Shown: one piece after another, positions 16,554-24,159 of the stretch
How the letters are laid out: the number at the start of each line of letters is the position of its first letter
Numbering within the stretch: position 1 is the stretch's first letter
NCBI RefSeq assembly: GCF_001263415.1
Contig: NZ_LGTE01000024.1
Coordinates: 1 to 43,326, forward strand
Source of the DNA: Thermincola ferriacetica
GTDB lineage: Bacteria; Bacillota; Thermincolia; Thermincolales; Thermincolaceae
Reading direction: 5' to 3'
DNA: 43,326 nucleotides
Position numbers and translations under genes: made by a program
Notes under the pieces: generated by a model
What the model saw: only the letters and a program-made list of their open reading frames with translations
The model's database searches: none
What the model was told of the DNA's origin: nothing

Positions 16554-18980
16554 ATGTTTTACAAACGTTTTAAGCATAAAAAGGACAAACTTAAAATTAA
16601 GAAAGACGACTACGAATGTTTCCAACAGGGTCCCATTAAAGTTGAACGCATTGGGCGCTTTGTTAGAATGTCCTCTGATTGGAGACCAGGTGAGTTTGAA
16701 AAGCATATCCAATTTATGCAAGAAAATAGAAGTGAATTACAGGCCGAGATTAATCGTAAAATTGGTGAAATTTTAGATTTGATTGAACAGTATGATCCGT
16801 TAGAGCTAATGACTACAGTTTCAACCAAAAACTGTTTTTCGGACCCTGAACAGTATAGTGAACCAACTCATGAAGGGAAAGAAGCGTATATGGAATACGC
16901 ACAAAGCCTTATAATGGGTCACAATAAGCTGGGGATAGGGAATAGTGTTACTGAAGAAGCGATCGAGAAATTCAACAATTTAATCCAAGAAATACTGAAT
17001 GATGTGACGTGGTTTTTTGGTAGTGAAGCAGCTGAAGGAAGACGAGAACCAAAGGAAGATGAGTTACGTTTCATGTCAATACTGAGATGTTTGTTTCTCA
17101 GAGGAGATTCATTTGAACAGCACCATCTTGAATTGGTCCAGGGATTATATGAACTACACGATGCTTTCTTAAAAGAGAAGATAGGTTTTTCAACGGTAGA
17201 AATAATTGAAGGTTTACAAGAAATAGAGAGACAATTAAATGAAAATATTAGAACATTAATAGATTATTTTAAAAAAATAAAGGAGCTACATCAATTATTT
17301 ATTGAATTTGTTGATAAACAAGATTTTGATAATGTATCTAATTTTGAAGAGTTAAGGGATATCTACAACTCTCTACCTGAGGTTAAGGAGAAAAAACAGG
17401 GATTAGACGAACTCTATAAAAAATCTGAGAAAATAATATTTATCATAGAACCAAATGAAAAGATTCCTAGACAGCTATTAGATTTATTAAGTTGTAGTTT
17501 TGGAGAAAACGAATTATTTGTGGCTTTTGAAAAAGCTCCAGGTTGGCCTACAAATGATTCTATAATATATAGCAAACCACTTGTTTCTTACGGAGAAAAA
17601 TATTACTGCTTTATTCCTCAAGTATTATTTAGGAACATAGGAAATATTTTAGAAGATTTAATAAAACAGATAGATGAGAATTACTATAAAACAACCTATC
17701 AAGAAAAAAGGGCTGAATATTTAGAAAGAAAAGCATTGGAGTATTTTTCAAAGATATTTCCTCAAGCGTTAATATTACATAAAGTTTTTTACGACGTAAC
17801 AGAAAACGGAACTACAAAGAAATGCGAATGCGATGGTTTAGTTCTATTTGATGGAAATCTTTTTATTATCGAAGCAAAGGCTGGATCACTTTCAACGTCG
17901 GCCCGTAGGGGTGGATTAGAACGTATAAAAAGAGATGTCGCTGAGCTAATTGATAAAGCTTATGTTCAAGCTTTAAGGACAGAACATTATATCAATACTT
18001 GCAGTCAACCTAGATTTGAATTTGAGGATGGTACGGAAGCATTGGTATTAAATAAAGAAAAATTACACGACGTATTTCTTGTAAATGTTACACTGGAAAG
18101 TCTGGGGCATTTATCAACTCAATTAAATTCATTGAAGATATTTAATCATCTTCAAGGAGAAAAATGGCCTTGGTCTGTCTTTATAAATGACTTACGAATA
18201 ATTTCAGAACTTATTGAATGTCCATCAGAATTTTTGACATTTTTAAAGAGGCGAATAAGAGTTAATGATTACCCTCAATTTTATACTACAGATGAATTGG
18301 ATTTTTTGATGTATTTTTTCAAAGAAGGGTTGTATTTTGAAGATGGAAAACTAGGAGATATTAATCTGCTAACTCTAACAGGATATACGGATGAGATGGA
18401 CCGTTACTATAACTTTCTTGCAGGCAAAGTGAGTTCTGGTGAAAAACCGAGACTAAGAATTTCTGAAGAGTACAAAAAACTTATTAATGATATTGAGGCA
18501 ACCGGTAAAGAGGGCTTTACTAGAGTAACTACGTTTTTATTGAGTTGTAGTTTCGAAACTCAACAAACCATTTTAGAATATATAAAAACAATTGAGGCCA
18601 AGTTACGCGATGACTCCCGTGACCATGATTTTACACTATATTTTAAAGAAGCAAATGCTGGTTTGTTAGTTGCTGTAACTTCGAAAAGCATTGAGGAAGC
18701 TCTAAATAGTTTAGATTCCCATTGTGAACTTAAGATGTATCAAACTCACTTTGAGAATTGGTTTCTTGTAGTTATTTGTGTTAATGACAAAGGAGAAAGA
18801 AAAATTGACTTCAAGGTTTATCAAAAGAAATGGGAACATAATTCTGAATTGGAACAGCGGCTAGAAGAATTTAAAAAGCGAAAATGGGATATGGTGACGA
18901 AGTCAAGGCAAAAGGTAGGTAGAAATGAATTATGTCCTTGTGGTAGCGGCCTAAAATATAAAAAATGCTGTGGTAAGTAA
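16554..18980 (+). CDS. Large putative nuclease with PD-(D/E)xK core and C-terminal SEC-C zinc motif
   Basis: About 808 residues. The first 400 are charged and helical, probably coiled in parts. A nuclease-like core follows: CECDGLVLFDGNLFIIEAKA (Asp427, Glu440, Lys442), a NERD/PD-(D/E)xK pattern. The last 20 residues are a SEC-C motif, NELCPCGSGLKYKKCCG, a zinc finger that can bind nucleic acids or ribosome-associated partners. ATG 16554 is preferred over 16548 because GAGGT then sits 7 bases upstream. Flanked by attC-like modules, it is a single-gene cassette; a stand-alone defence nuclease is a reasonable but unproven reading. Confidence 0.65.
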   Translation: MFYKRFKHKKDKLKIKKDDYECFQQGPIKVERIGRFVRMSSDWRPGEFEKHIQFMQENRSELQAEINRKIGEILDLIEQYDPLELMTTVSTKNCFSDPEQYSEPTHEGKEAYMEYAQSLIMGHNKLGIGNSVTEEAIEKFNNLIQEILNDVTWFFGSEAAEGRREPKEDELRFMSILRCLFLRGDSFEQHHLELVQGLYELHDAFLKEKIGFSTVEIIEGLQEIERQLNENIRTLIDYFKKIKELHQLFIEFVDKQDFDNVSNFEELRDIYNSLPEVKEKKQGLDELYKKSEKIIFIIEPNEKIPRQLLDLLSCSFGENELFVAFEKAPGWPTNDSIIYSKPLVSYGEKYYCFIPQVLFRNIGNILEDLIKQIDENYYKTTYQEKRAEYLERKALEYFSKIFPQALILHKVFYDVTENGTTKKCECDGLVLFDGNLFIIEAKAGSLSTSARRGGLERIKRDVAELIDKAYVQALRTEHYINTCSQPRFEFEDGTEALVLNKEKLHDVFLVNVTLESLGHLSTQLNSLKIFNHLQGEKWPWSVFINDLRIISELIECPSEFLTFLKRRIRVNDYPQFYTTDELDFLMYFFKEGLYFEDGKLGDINLLTLTGYTDEMDRYYNFLAGKVSSGEKPRLRISEEYKKLINDIEATGKEGFTRVTTFLLSCSFETQQTILEYIKTIEAKLRDDSRDHDFTLYFKEANAGLLVAVTSKSIEEALNSLDSHCELKMYQTHFENWFLVVICVNDKGERKIDFKVYQKKWEHNSELEQRLEEFKKRKWDMVTKSRQKVGRNELCPCGSGLKYKKCCGK

Positions 18981-19015
18981 TCTTTCTGTGTATCTGAAAC
19001 TTGAGCATGAGCCAT

Positions 19016-19194
19016 GACATCGCCTAACATAAAGCCGTGTTTCCGCATTTGACCATGCAAAACACCGGCAAGCACTGACCCTGTTGTCGTTTAACCATTA
19101 CTCAACATGCTAAATTGCGGCAACACGTGTTGGACGAAGCCGCATTCGCGAAGCATACAGCGGCGCGGCATGGTGATGGTTAGGTGAAATGTGA
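19016..19194 (+). repeat. Intact attC-like cassette site
   Basis: Begins ATCGCCTAACATAAAGCC and ends GGTTAGGTGAAAT. Internal inverted pairs include CGTGTTTCCGCA with TGCGGCAACACG, giving the long imperfect hairpin expected of attC. At about 175 bases it is slightly longer than typical. It is the reference copy for the split site at 15316/16378. Confidence 0.6.
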
Positions 19195-19220
19195 ACATTA
19201 ATTCTGGGGGAGGTTTTGGA

Positions 19221-19568
19221 ATGATAAAAATTATATTGACCGCTGTTTATATACTTTCGGCTGGGTTAGGTATTATTCATGGAACATGGTCACGCGCCAG
19301 TAAATTTGAGGTTCCTTTAGCATATTCTAGCGTGATAATACAGGGAATATTGAGCATCGGAACCCTACTTTGGTTTGGGCTAACTATTGCCTTTTTCTTT
19401 ATATTTGGATGGAAATATACACTAATGTTGCTGGTTATAATTGTTTTTACCGGAAAAATTATTTTATACCCATTAGCTGAGATAATCATTATATTTCCTG
19501 TTTATAATTTTTTAAGTAAAAAGGCTGAGCAACACGAAAAGAATAACGATGATTATAATAGGTATTAG
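19221..19568 (+). CDS. Small cassette-borne membrane protein
   Basis: About 115 residues starting MIKIILTAVYILSAG. Three to four hydrophobic segments (about 3-22, 37-60, 62-82, 84-100) and a polar Lys/Glu/Asn tail predict an integral membrane protein. ATG 19221 has GGGGGAGG 7 bases upstream; the in-frame GTG at 19191 overlaps the attC-like boundary and is less likely. I do not recognise the family. Its place directly after a cassette junction fits a single-gene cassette. Confidence 0.65.
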   Translation: MIKIILTAVYILSAGLGIIHGTWSRASKFEVPLAYSSVIIQGILSIGTLLWFGLTIAFFFIFGWKYTLMLLVIIVFTGKIILYPLAEIIIIFPVYNFLSKKAEQHEKNNDDYNRY

Positions 19569-20001
19569 ATAAGTATATTGTCAAGCACATATGGAGGCAA
19601 TGTGCATACATTACTTAACAACACATATGCGACTACACTGCGACCAGCCTTTGCGGTATATAGTGTGCGGTGCCTGGAGCAAAACCGCGCCATCAATGCG
19701 CGAGAAATAGTTATTTAGCCGATATGCGCCAGGTAAACCACTGTGATGCTTTTAACTAATAAAACAAGTGTGCGCAAAAAATCTGGTTAAAACCGTTTTA
19801 AAACCCGCCTATTTACTCGGGCTTAAGCCTGGCAACTTGCGGCGGGTTCAAAGCACGGTCATAGTCGCGGCTGAACCTTTAAAGCCGCTTGACAAAACCT
19901 GCCATATACCAGTAAACTATACTTGTAACCAAAGTTTTTGTGGTTTTATTTCAAGTTTTTTATCCACCCGTTCCCGGGAAAGTTTTATATTAACAACCAA
20001 A
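19569..20001 (+). other. Gene-free gap with possible degenerate cassette site and promoter
   Basis: ACTTAACAACACATATGCG near 19611 resembles an attC left edge, but no clear GTTRRRY right edge follows, so it may be a decayed last site. TTGACA at 19889-19894 with TAAACT 18 bases later is a possible promoter for the operon starting at 20162. No gene is supported here. Confidence 0.3.
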
Positions 20002-20047
20002 GGGGTACGTATGTCACTTTATGAGTGCAGATACGTACCCTTTTTTA
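20002..20047 (+). terminator. Leader terminator 1
   Basis: GGGTACGTAT pairs with ATACGTACCC around an inner CACT/AGTG stem, followed by TTTTTT. It lies 115 bases before the next gene and well after the last one, so it may work as an attenuator. Confidence 0.7.
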
Positions 20048-20097
20048 TATTCACAGCCCAGCCCGGGGCCTTAAAAACTTAATAATTCAAAGGGGAC

Positions 20098-20140
20098 AAA
20101 AAGGGACAGTGTTAAAAACACTGGCCCTTTTAAATTTTTC
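20098..20140 (+). terminator. Leader terminator 2
   Basis: AAAGGG-ACAGTGTT pairs with AACACTG-GCCCTTTT and leads into an AAATTTTT tract, 22 bases before the ATG at 20162. Two terminators in tandem in one leader suggest conditional read-through. Confidence 0.6.
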
Positions 20141-20161
20141 ACAAAAAAGGAGGGGCAAAAG

Positions 20162-20695
20162 ATGAACGTCGCAGTTGACATCTGCAACACAATATCCCAC
20201 ATCAACGCCGCCCTGGCGGAACGGGGGTACAATACAAAGGTATACCCCTCGCCGGACCTGCCGCCAGGATTTTTCCGAAGTGCCGCGGGGCTGGCCGTGT
20301 TCATGGCCGCAAAGCCGCTGCCCTTCGCGGTGGAAGGCGTATGGCAGGTATACCGGTCAGCCAGGGAAACCGGCGGCAGGCTGGTGTACCTTACCGCCCG
20401 CCCGCGGGAGGCCCGGTTCGTCACCCGCCGCTGGCTGGAACTCCACGGTTTCCCCTGCCCGGACGCCGTGGTGTTTGCTGGGAACAAGGCGGAAGCGGCC
20501 AGACGCCTGGGTATCGGCCTGGCCTTCGAGGACGACCCGGTTCAGATTCAGGCGTTGAACGCTGCCGGCATTAAGGTGCTGGCCGTGGAACAGCCGTACA
20601 ACCGGCACCTGATCGGGCCGATGGTTTTCCCTGTGAAATGGCAGGAATGGAGGCGATCCGATGCAGCAAGAACTGAATATCTTAGACGTACTTAA
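20162..20695 (+). CDS. HAD-superfamily phosphatase (5'(3')-deoxyribonucleotidase-like)
   Basis: A 177-residue protein. The N-terminal VAVDICNTI stands where HAD enzymes have DxDxT; here the second Asp is replaced by Cys, which may weaken or alter activity. Motif II is YLTARP and the acidic motif IV is GLAFEDDP, preceded by KAEAARRLGI. The overall plan resembles small 5'(3')-nucleotidases often carried by phages and conjugative elements to tune nucleotide pools. ATG 20162 has AAGGAGGGG upstream. It overlaps the primase-like gene by 35 bases, so they form one operon. Confidence 0.7.
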   Translation: MNVAVDICNTISHINAALAERGYNTKVYPSPDLPPGFFRSAAGLAVFMAAKPLPFAVEGVWQVYRSARETGGRLVYLTARPREARFVTRRWLELHGFPCPDAVVFAGNKAEAARRLGIGLAFEDDPVQIQALNAAGIKVLAVEQPYNRHLIGPMVFPVKWQEWRRSDAARTEYLRRT

Positions 20696-21815
20696 CCGTC
20701 TTAACATGAAGCCGGTTAAAACACCGAAGGGCCGGCACTGGATTTACCGCTGTCCCTTCTGCGGCGATTCCCGTAAAAGGGACAACCACGGCCACCTGTA
20801 CGTGGAGGTCAACAAAAACGTCTGGCAGTGCCACCGCTGCGGCGAAAGCGGCAACGCCCTGACCCTTTACGCGCGCTTAACCGGGCAGGACACCAAAAGC
20901 GCATACAGGGAACTGGTCGGCGGTATGGAAAGCCGGATAAAGGAACGGCCAACACCGAATACGCCGCCCCGACCGCAGCCGGTGAGGCCCTATGGCTCCG
21001 AACCGGAAATGGTCAGCCTGGAACAGCGGGACGCGGTGTACAACGCCCTGCTGGACCTGCTGGAGCTTGAGGTTCGGCACTACCGCGACCTGGTCCGGCG
21101 CGGGTTCCCGGCAGAGATAATCAAAAAAGAAAAATTCCGGTCCGTGCCGGCGGATTACAGCCTGCGGGCGCAGGTATGCCGGGAACTGTTGAGCCGGGGT
21201 TATGACCTGGTAAACGTCCCTGGCTTCTACAAAGACCGTAACGGCAGCTGGAACTTTGTCGCTTCGCCGGGGTATTTCATCCCTGTGCGCACCGCCCTGG
21301 GCATGATTGCCGGTATGCAGATCAGAGCCGACGAGGGCAGCCCAAAATACTTCTGGTTCTCCGGCCATGACGTGGCCTTTGAGGGCCAGATAGAAGTAGC
21401 CGGCCCTCAGTACGACGGCCCTGTCTGGATCACCGAAGGCCCGGTGAAAGCCAAAATCGCCGCATACTATCTGAAACGGACCACCATTGGCATACCGGGT
21501 GTAAGCGCCTGGCGGAAGGCCATGCCGGTACTGAACGATTACCGGGACCGGGATAAAATTCTGGCCTTTGATGCCGACGCAGCAATAAACCCGCACGTCG
21601 CCAAAAACCTGCAGGCGTTTACGGAAGCGCTGTACACCGAACGCCACAGGCTGAAGCTGGCCCGGTGGAGCATTAACCAGGGCAAGGGCCTTGACGACGT
21701 GATCCTGTACCTGGCCCGCCAGGCCCACGGACAGATCGAGAAACAGCTTGTGCCAATGTCGTTATGGGACAAGGTAGTCGGGTGGTTAAAAAAGTTGTTT
21801 AGAAAAAGGGGGTAA
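20661..21815 (+). CDS. Primase-like protein with CHC2-type zinc finger and Toprim domain
   Basis: A 384-residue protein. Residues 25-65 hold a DnaG-type zinc ribbon, CPFCGDSRKRD...WQCHRCGESGNALTL. The C-terminal half is Toprim/DUF3854-like: ITEGPVKAKIAAYYL (Glu), GIPGVSAWRKA and ILAFDADAAIN (DxD). There is no full helicase domain. Such proteins are common in integrative conjugative elements and plasmids and probably prime or help replication of the excised element. GGAGGCGATCCG upstream of ATG 20661 serves as ribosome site. The gene ends just before a strong terminator. Confidence 0.8.
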   Translation: MQQELNILDVLNRLNMKPVKTPKGRHWIYRCPFCGDSRKRDNHGHLYVEVNKNVWQCHRCGESGNALTLYARLTGQDTKSAYRELVGGMESRIKERPTPNTPPRPQPVRPYGSEPEMVSLEQRDAVYNALLDLLELEVRHYRDLVRRGFPAEIIKKEKFRSVPADYSLRAQVCRELLSRGYDLVNVPGFYKDRNGSWNFVASPGYFIPVRTALGMIAGMQIRADEGSPKYFWFSGHDVAFEGQIEVAGPQYDGPVWITEGPVKAKIAAYYLKRTTIGIPGVSAWRKAMPVLNDYRDRDKILAFDADAAINPHVAKNLQAFTEALYTERHRLKLARWSINQGKGLDDVILYLARQAHGQIEKQLVPMSLWDKVVGWLKKLFRKRG

Positions 21816-21850
21816 TGAAACATACGTGCCATAGCATAACAAAAGACCTG

Positions 21851-21898
21851 TATAGCAGAAGGCACGCCGGAAAAGCGTGCCCTCTGCTATTTTTTTGT
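21851..21898 (+). terminator. Strong rho-independent terminator
   Basis: ATAGCAGA-GGCACGC pairs with GCGTGCC-TCTGCTAT and is followed by TTTTTTTG. It ends the 20162-21815 operon and lies close to the 3' end of the opposing gene at 21944. Confidence 0.85.
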
Positions 21899-21943
21899 AG
21901 GCATATTTTAAGTTGTGCAGGAACTTGGCCGGTTTTTTGGTCA

Positions 21944-22246
21944 TTAATCAATATTTTCCTCTGATGGTATGACCGTCTCAATCACCTTTGTGCCAGGCCC
22001 TTCCTTAAATATCTCTTTGTACCTGCCCTTGGTGCGGTCTGAACCTATTTTCCTTATGTCAACGTCATGCTTGCTGCATCTGATTTCAGGATGCCGGAGA
22101 TTATATTCCTTGAATTTCATTAGCGCCTCACGGCTGTTCCTGGCTTGGACATAGGTTATATAATAGACAGACCAGCCGCCTTCTTTACGGTGTCCCACAT
22201 TTTCGTACCAGACCATTTTTTGATTCTTTTTTGGCAAAGGCGTCAC
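21944..22246 (-). CDS. Small basic hypothetical protein
   Basis: About 100 residues from GTG at 22246, or 90 from an ATG at 22216 (MVWYENVGHRKEGGWSVYYI). It is basic, with WSVYYITYVQARNSREALMKFKEYNLRHPEI resembling a small nucleic-acid-binding beta-alpha fold, but I do not recognise a family. It lies on the minus strand 24 bases after the metalloprotease gene and probably belongs to the same transcript as the repressor operon. Confidence 0.5.
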   Translation of the reverse strand: MTPLPKKNQKMVWYENVGHRKEGGWSVYYITYVQARNSREALMKFKEYNLRHPEIRCSKHDVDIRKIGSDRTKGRYKEIFKEGPGTKVIETVIPSEENID

Positions 22247-22269
22247 CCTTGAACAGACAAGACTAAATG

Positions 22270-22929
22270 TTAAGGTATTTGCGGGGGGAAAGTTTTCAAA
22301 ACATGTATGTGCAGTGTTTTTCCGCTGAGCAGGGTCCTCCTGTCATAGTGCCTGTATCCCATACGCTCGTGATACCCCGGTGTGCGGTACCGGAAGCAGT
22401 CTGTAAAGCCGTCCTTGAGGATAATGGACCCCTGGAAAAGCCCAAGGTTGCAGATCCGGTAGGCAGCGGCGGACAGGGAAACGTGACAGACCGACTGTAC
22501 AGCGTCCAGCAGGCCCATTACGTTATACCAGTAGCGTTCGGCCAGCCTGTACACAATATCAAGCGGCATAAGCAGGTTGGCTGCCAGATAGTCAGCTTCT
22601 TTTTCCTGAATGTCTCTGGTCTCATACCAGGCATGTATGCTGGTTTTCCTGTGCCCGAGAATAAAGTGGCCGAATTCGTGAAATATGGAAAAACGCTGTC
22701 TCAGGACAGGGTGGTTTTTGTTCGCCAGAACATAATAACGTTTTTCAGTGCGTTGAACATATCCTCCTATGTCGTCCGGAAGGTTTGATACGCGTAGAAT
22801 ATGCACAGGTTTGTCCAGATTGAGCTTTTGGGCCACTTCCTCCTCATCCAGTGGAAACCGCATTTTGTTTTTCGCGAAAAAATCCATACTGCAGACCGTT
22901 GTGTGCCACATATCGTCCACACTAATCAT
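22270..22929 (-). CDS. immA: ImmA/IrrE-type zinc metalloprotease
   Basis: A 219-residue protein with the zincin motif FHEFGHFILGH in the middle and KEADYLAANLLMP downstream, the third zinc ligand region of the ImmA/IrrE (DUF955) family. ImmA-type proteases cleave the partner phage- or ICE-type repressor to induce excision and transfer. ATG 22929 has a strong GGAGGAGGAG site and overlaps the end of the repressor gene by 8 bases, so the pair is coupled as in the ImmR/ImmA switch of ICEBs1. Confidence 0.88.
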   Translation of the reverse strand: MISVDDMWHTTVCSMDFFAKNKMRFPLDEEEVAQKLNLDKPVHILRVSNLPDDIGGYVQRTEKRYYVLANKNHPVLRQRFSIFHEFGHFILGHRKTSIHAWYETRDIQEKEADYLAANLLMPLDIVYRLAERYWYNVMGLLDAVQSVCHVSLSAAAYRICNLGLFQGSIILKDGFTDCFRYRTPGYHERMGYRHYDRRTLLSGKTLHIHVLKTFPPQIP

Positions 22930-23284
22930 TCTCCTCCTCCTCTCTTTCCAACTGCCTGATTAATTCCAGATTTTCCCGGAATGCCCGCATGAATTGGTTT
23001 TTTGTGGCTTCCGACAGGTTCGACTTTTGCAGCCGCAGGTACAATAATTTTTCCAGGTCCGGTTCGCTTGGCGGGCTGGGGTCGTCGGTGCGGCCAATCA
23101 GGTAATCAGATGATACATTTAGAGCAGAAGACAACCTGTAAATATCATCGTAATTTATTGTTGACGTGTACCCCCGTTCCCAGTTTGAGATCACCTGTGC
23201 CGACTTATTGACCAGCTTCGCCAGTTCTTCTTGTGTTAATCCTTTGGATTTTCTTGTCATGCGAATTCTTTTGCCTATTTCCAT
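22922..23284 (-). CDS. immR: XRE-family repressor (ImmR-like)
   Basis: About 120 residues. Residues 3-60 form a Cro/C1-type helix-turn-helix (GKRIRMTRKSKGLTQEELAKL, then SAQVISNWERGYT), followed by SSDYLIGRTDD, typical of ICE and prophage repressors, and a helical tail that could be the protease target or oligomerisation part. ATG 23284 is preferred over GTG 23293, because that GTG lies inside the AGAGGTGG ribosome site. It is divergent from the HTH gene at 23423, giving the classic switch layout. Confidence 0.88.
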   Translation of the reverse strand: MEIGKRIRMTRKSKGLTQEELAKLVNKSAQVISNWERGYTSTINYDDIYRLSSALNVSSDYLIGRTDDPSPPSEPDLEKLLYLRLQKSNLSEATKNQFMRAFRENLELIRQLEREEEEND

Positions 23285-23294
23285 ATTTGCCACC

Positions 23295-23420
23295 TCTGAA
23301 ATATAATAGCATGAATTAACGAAATATGATACAAAAATAACGATAAAATTTAATTTAATAAAAATATAATCTTGACATTAACGTTAGACGTTAGTAAAAT
23401 AGAGTTAAGGCAGGTGGTAT
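23295..23420. promoter_or_regulatory. Divergent switch region: promoter and repeated operator-like motifs
   Basis: On the plus strand TTGACA (23372-23377) and TAAAAT (23395-23400) are spaced 17 bases, a good sigma-A promoter. Its spacer holds AACGTTAGACGTTAG. Further AACG-type copies (AACGAAAT, AACGATAAA) lie toward the repressor gene, whose own start is preceded on the minus strand by TATTAT. These are probable repressor sites. Confidence 0.65.
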
Positions 23421-23422
23421 AT

Positions 23423-23659
23423 ATGGTATACGAAAACGTGGAAAAAATACGCATAGCAAAAGGAATCACCAAAACACATATAGCAAAAGCCCTGGGGCTA
23501 TCACTGCAGGGTTACAGGCACATTGCCTCGGGGAGCGTGCGGCTGGATGCTGAACGTCTGAAAACTATAGCCGCTATCCTTGGCTGTGAGCCCAGTGTTT
23601 TTTATGACGACAAACTAACGGACGAAGTTATTAAAGGAATTGCGATACAGTCTAATTAA
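23423..23659 (+). CDS. Small XRE-type HTH regulator
   Basis: Seventy-eight residues starting MVYENVEKIRIAKGITKTH, with an HTH core (THIAKALGLSLQGYRHIASGSVRLDAERL). ATG 23423 has AAGGCAGGTGG upstream and lies 23 bases after the -10 box. As the first gene divergent from an ImmR-like repressor it occupies the Cro/excisionase-activator position and probably antagonises the repressor. Downstream, an omegaRNA-like element separates it from the next gene. Confidence 0.75.
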   Translation: MVYENVEKIRIAKGITKTHIAKALGLSLQGYRHIASGSVRLDAERLKTIAAILGCEPSVFYDDKLTDEVIKGIAIQSN

Positions 23660-23789
23660 CGACCAGAGAAATATTTTTGAAATAAAGACAGGTTTCATTT
23701 ATATTATCGAACACAGGTGAAAAACAGTAAACCCCTTCGACAAAACCTGCCAAAAAATCACAAGTTGCAATGCTTGCTTAGGAACTTCA

Positions 23790-24132
23790 GTCAACCACCC
23801 CGGACTGAAGTCCGGGGCTTGCCTTGGCGGGGGCGAGGGCAACAGGTTGACTAGATTGAGCCATGTGTAATATAGGGCTACACAGGCGGGGCTAGAAGAA
23901 CCTCCCGGGTGCAAGTCCCAGCCCGGGGAAATTCGGCAGAACCGCTTAATGCCACGGGGAAAACCCCTAAGCCTTGCCTGTATTGTCGAGGGACACTAAA
24001 CCGGTTTGACCGTTCCGGGCTGAATACCAGCACAAAAACGGTCAGTCTTACAAAAAAAGAGGAAAGAGGAAAGAAATGAGGGAAAGGGCAGCTTCCTCCC
24101 CGGAATGAATTCCGGGGTTTCCGCGAGACGCG
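23790..24132 (+). mobile_element. IscB-less omegaRNA/HEARO-like element, copy 1
   Basis: The left end has GTCAACC (23790-23796) closing with GGTTGAC (23845-23851) around a CCCCGGACTGAAGTCCGGGG hairpin. The stretch to 24059 is about 95% identical by eye to 34227-34495. A ribosome-site-like AGAGGAAAG and an ATG at 24076 start a 10-codon frame that runs straight into a right-end hairpin (24098-24117, CCCCGGAATGAATTCCGGGG). This looks like an IS200/IS605-type element whose iscB has been deleted internally, keeping guide-RNA scaffold and ends. It fills the otherwise gene-free gap 23660-24159. HEARO identity is inferred from context, not from a covariance search. Confidence 0.6.
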
Positions 24133-24159
24133 TTGTTAGGCAAAGAAGGGAGGGTGTAC

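Noticed and set aside
19768-20082. Plus-strand frame of 104 codons in the leader
   Set aside because: It runs through a strong terminator, has no ribosome site, and its sequence looks like translated intergenic DNA.
20877-21728. Minus-strand frame antisense to the primase-like gene
   Set aside because: The plus strand has zinc-finger and Toprim motifs; the minus frame has none.
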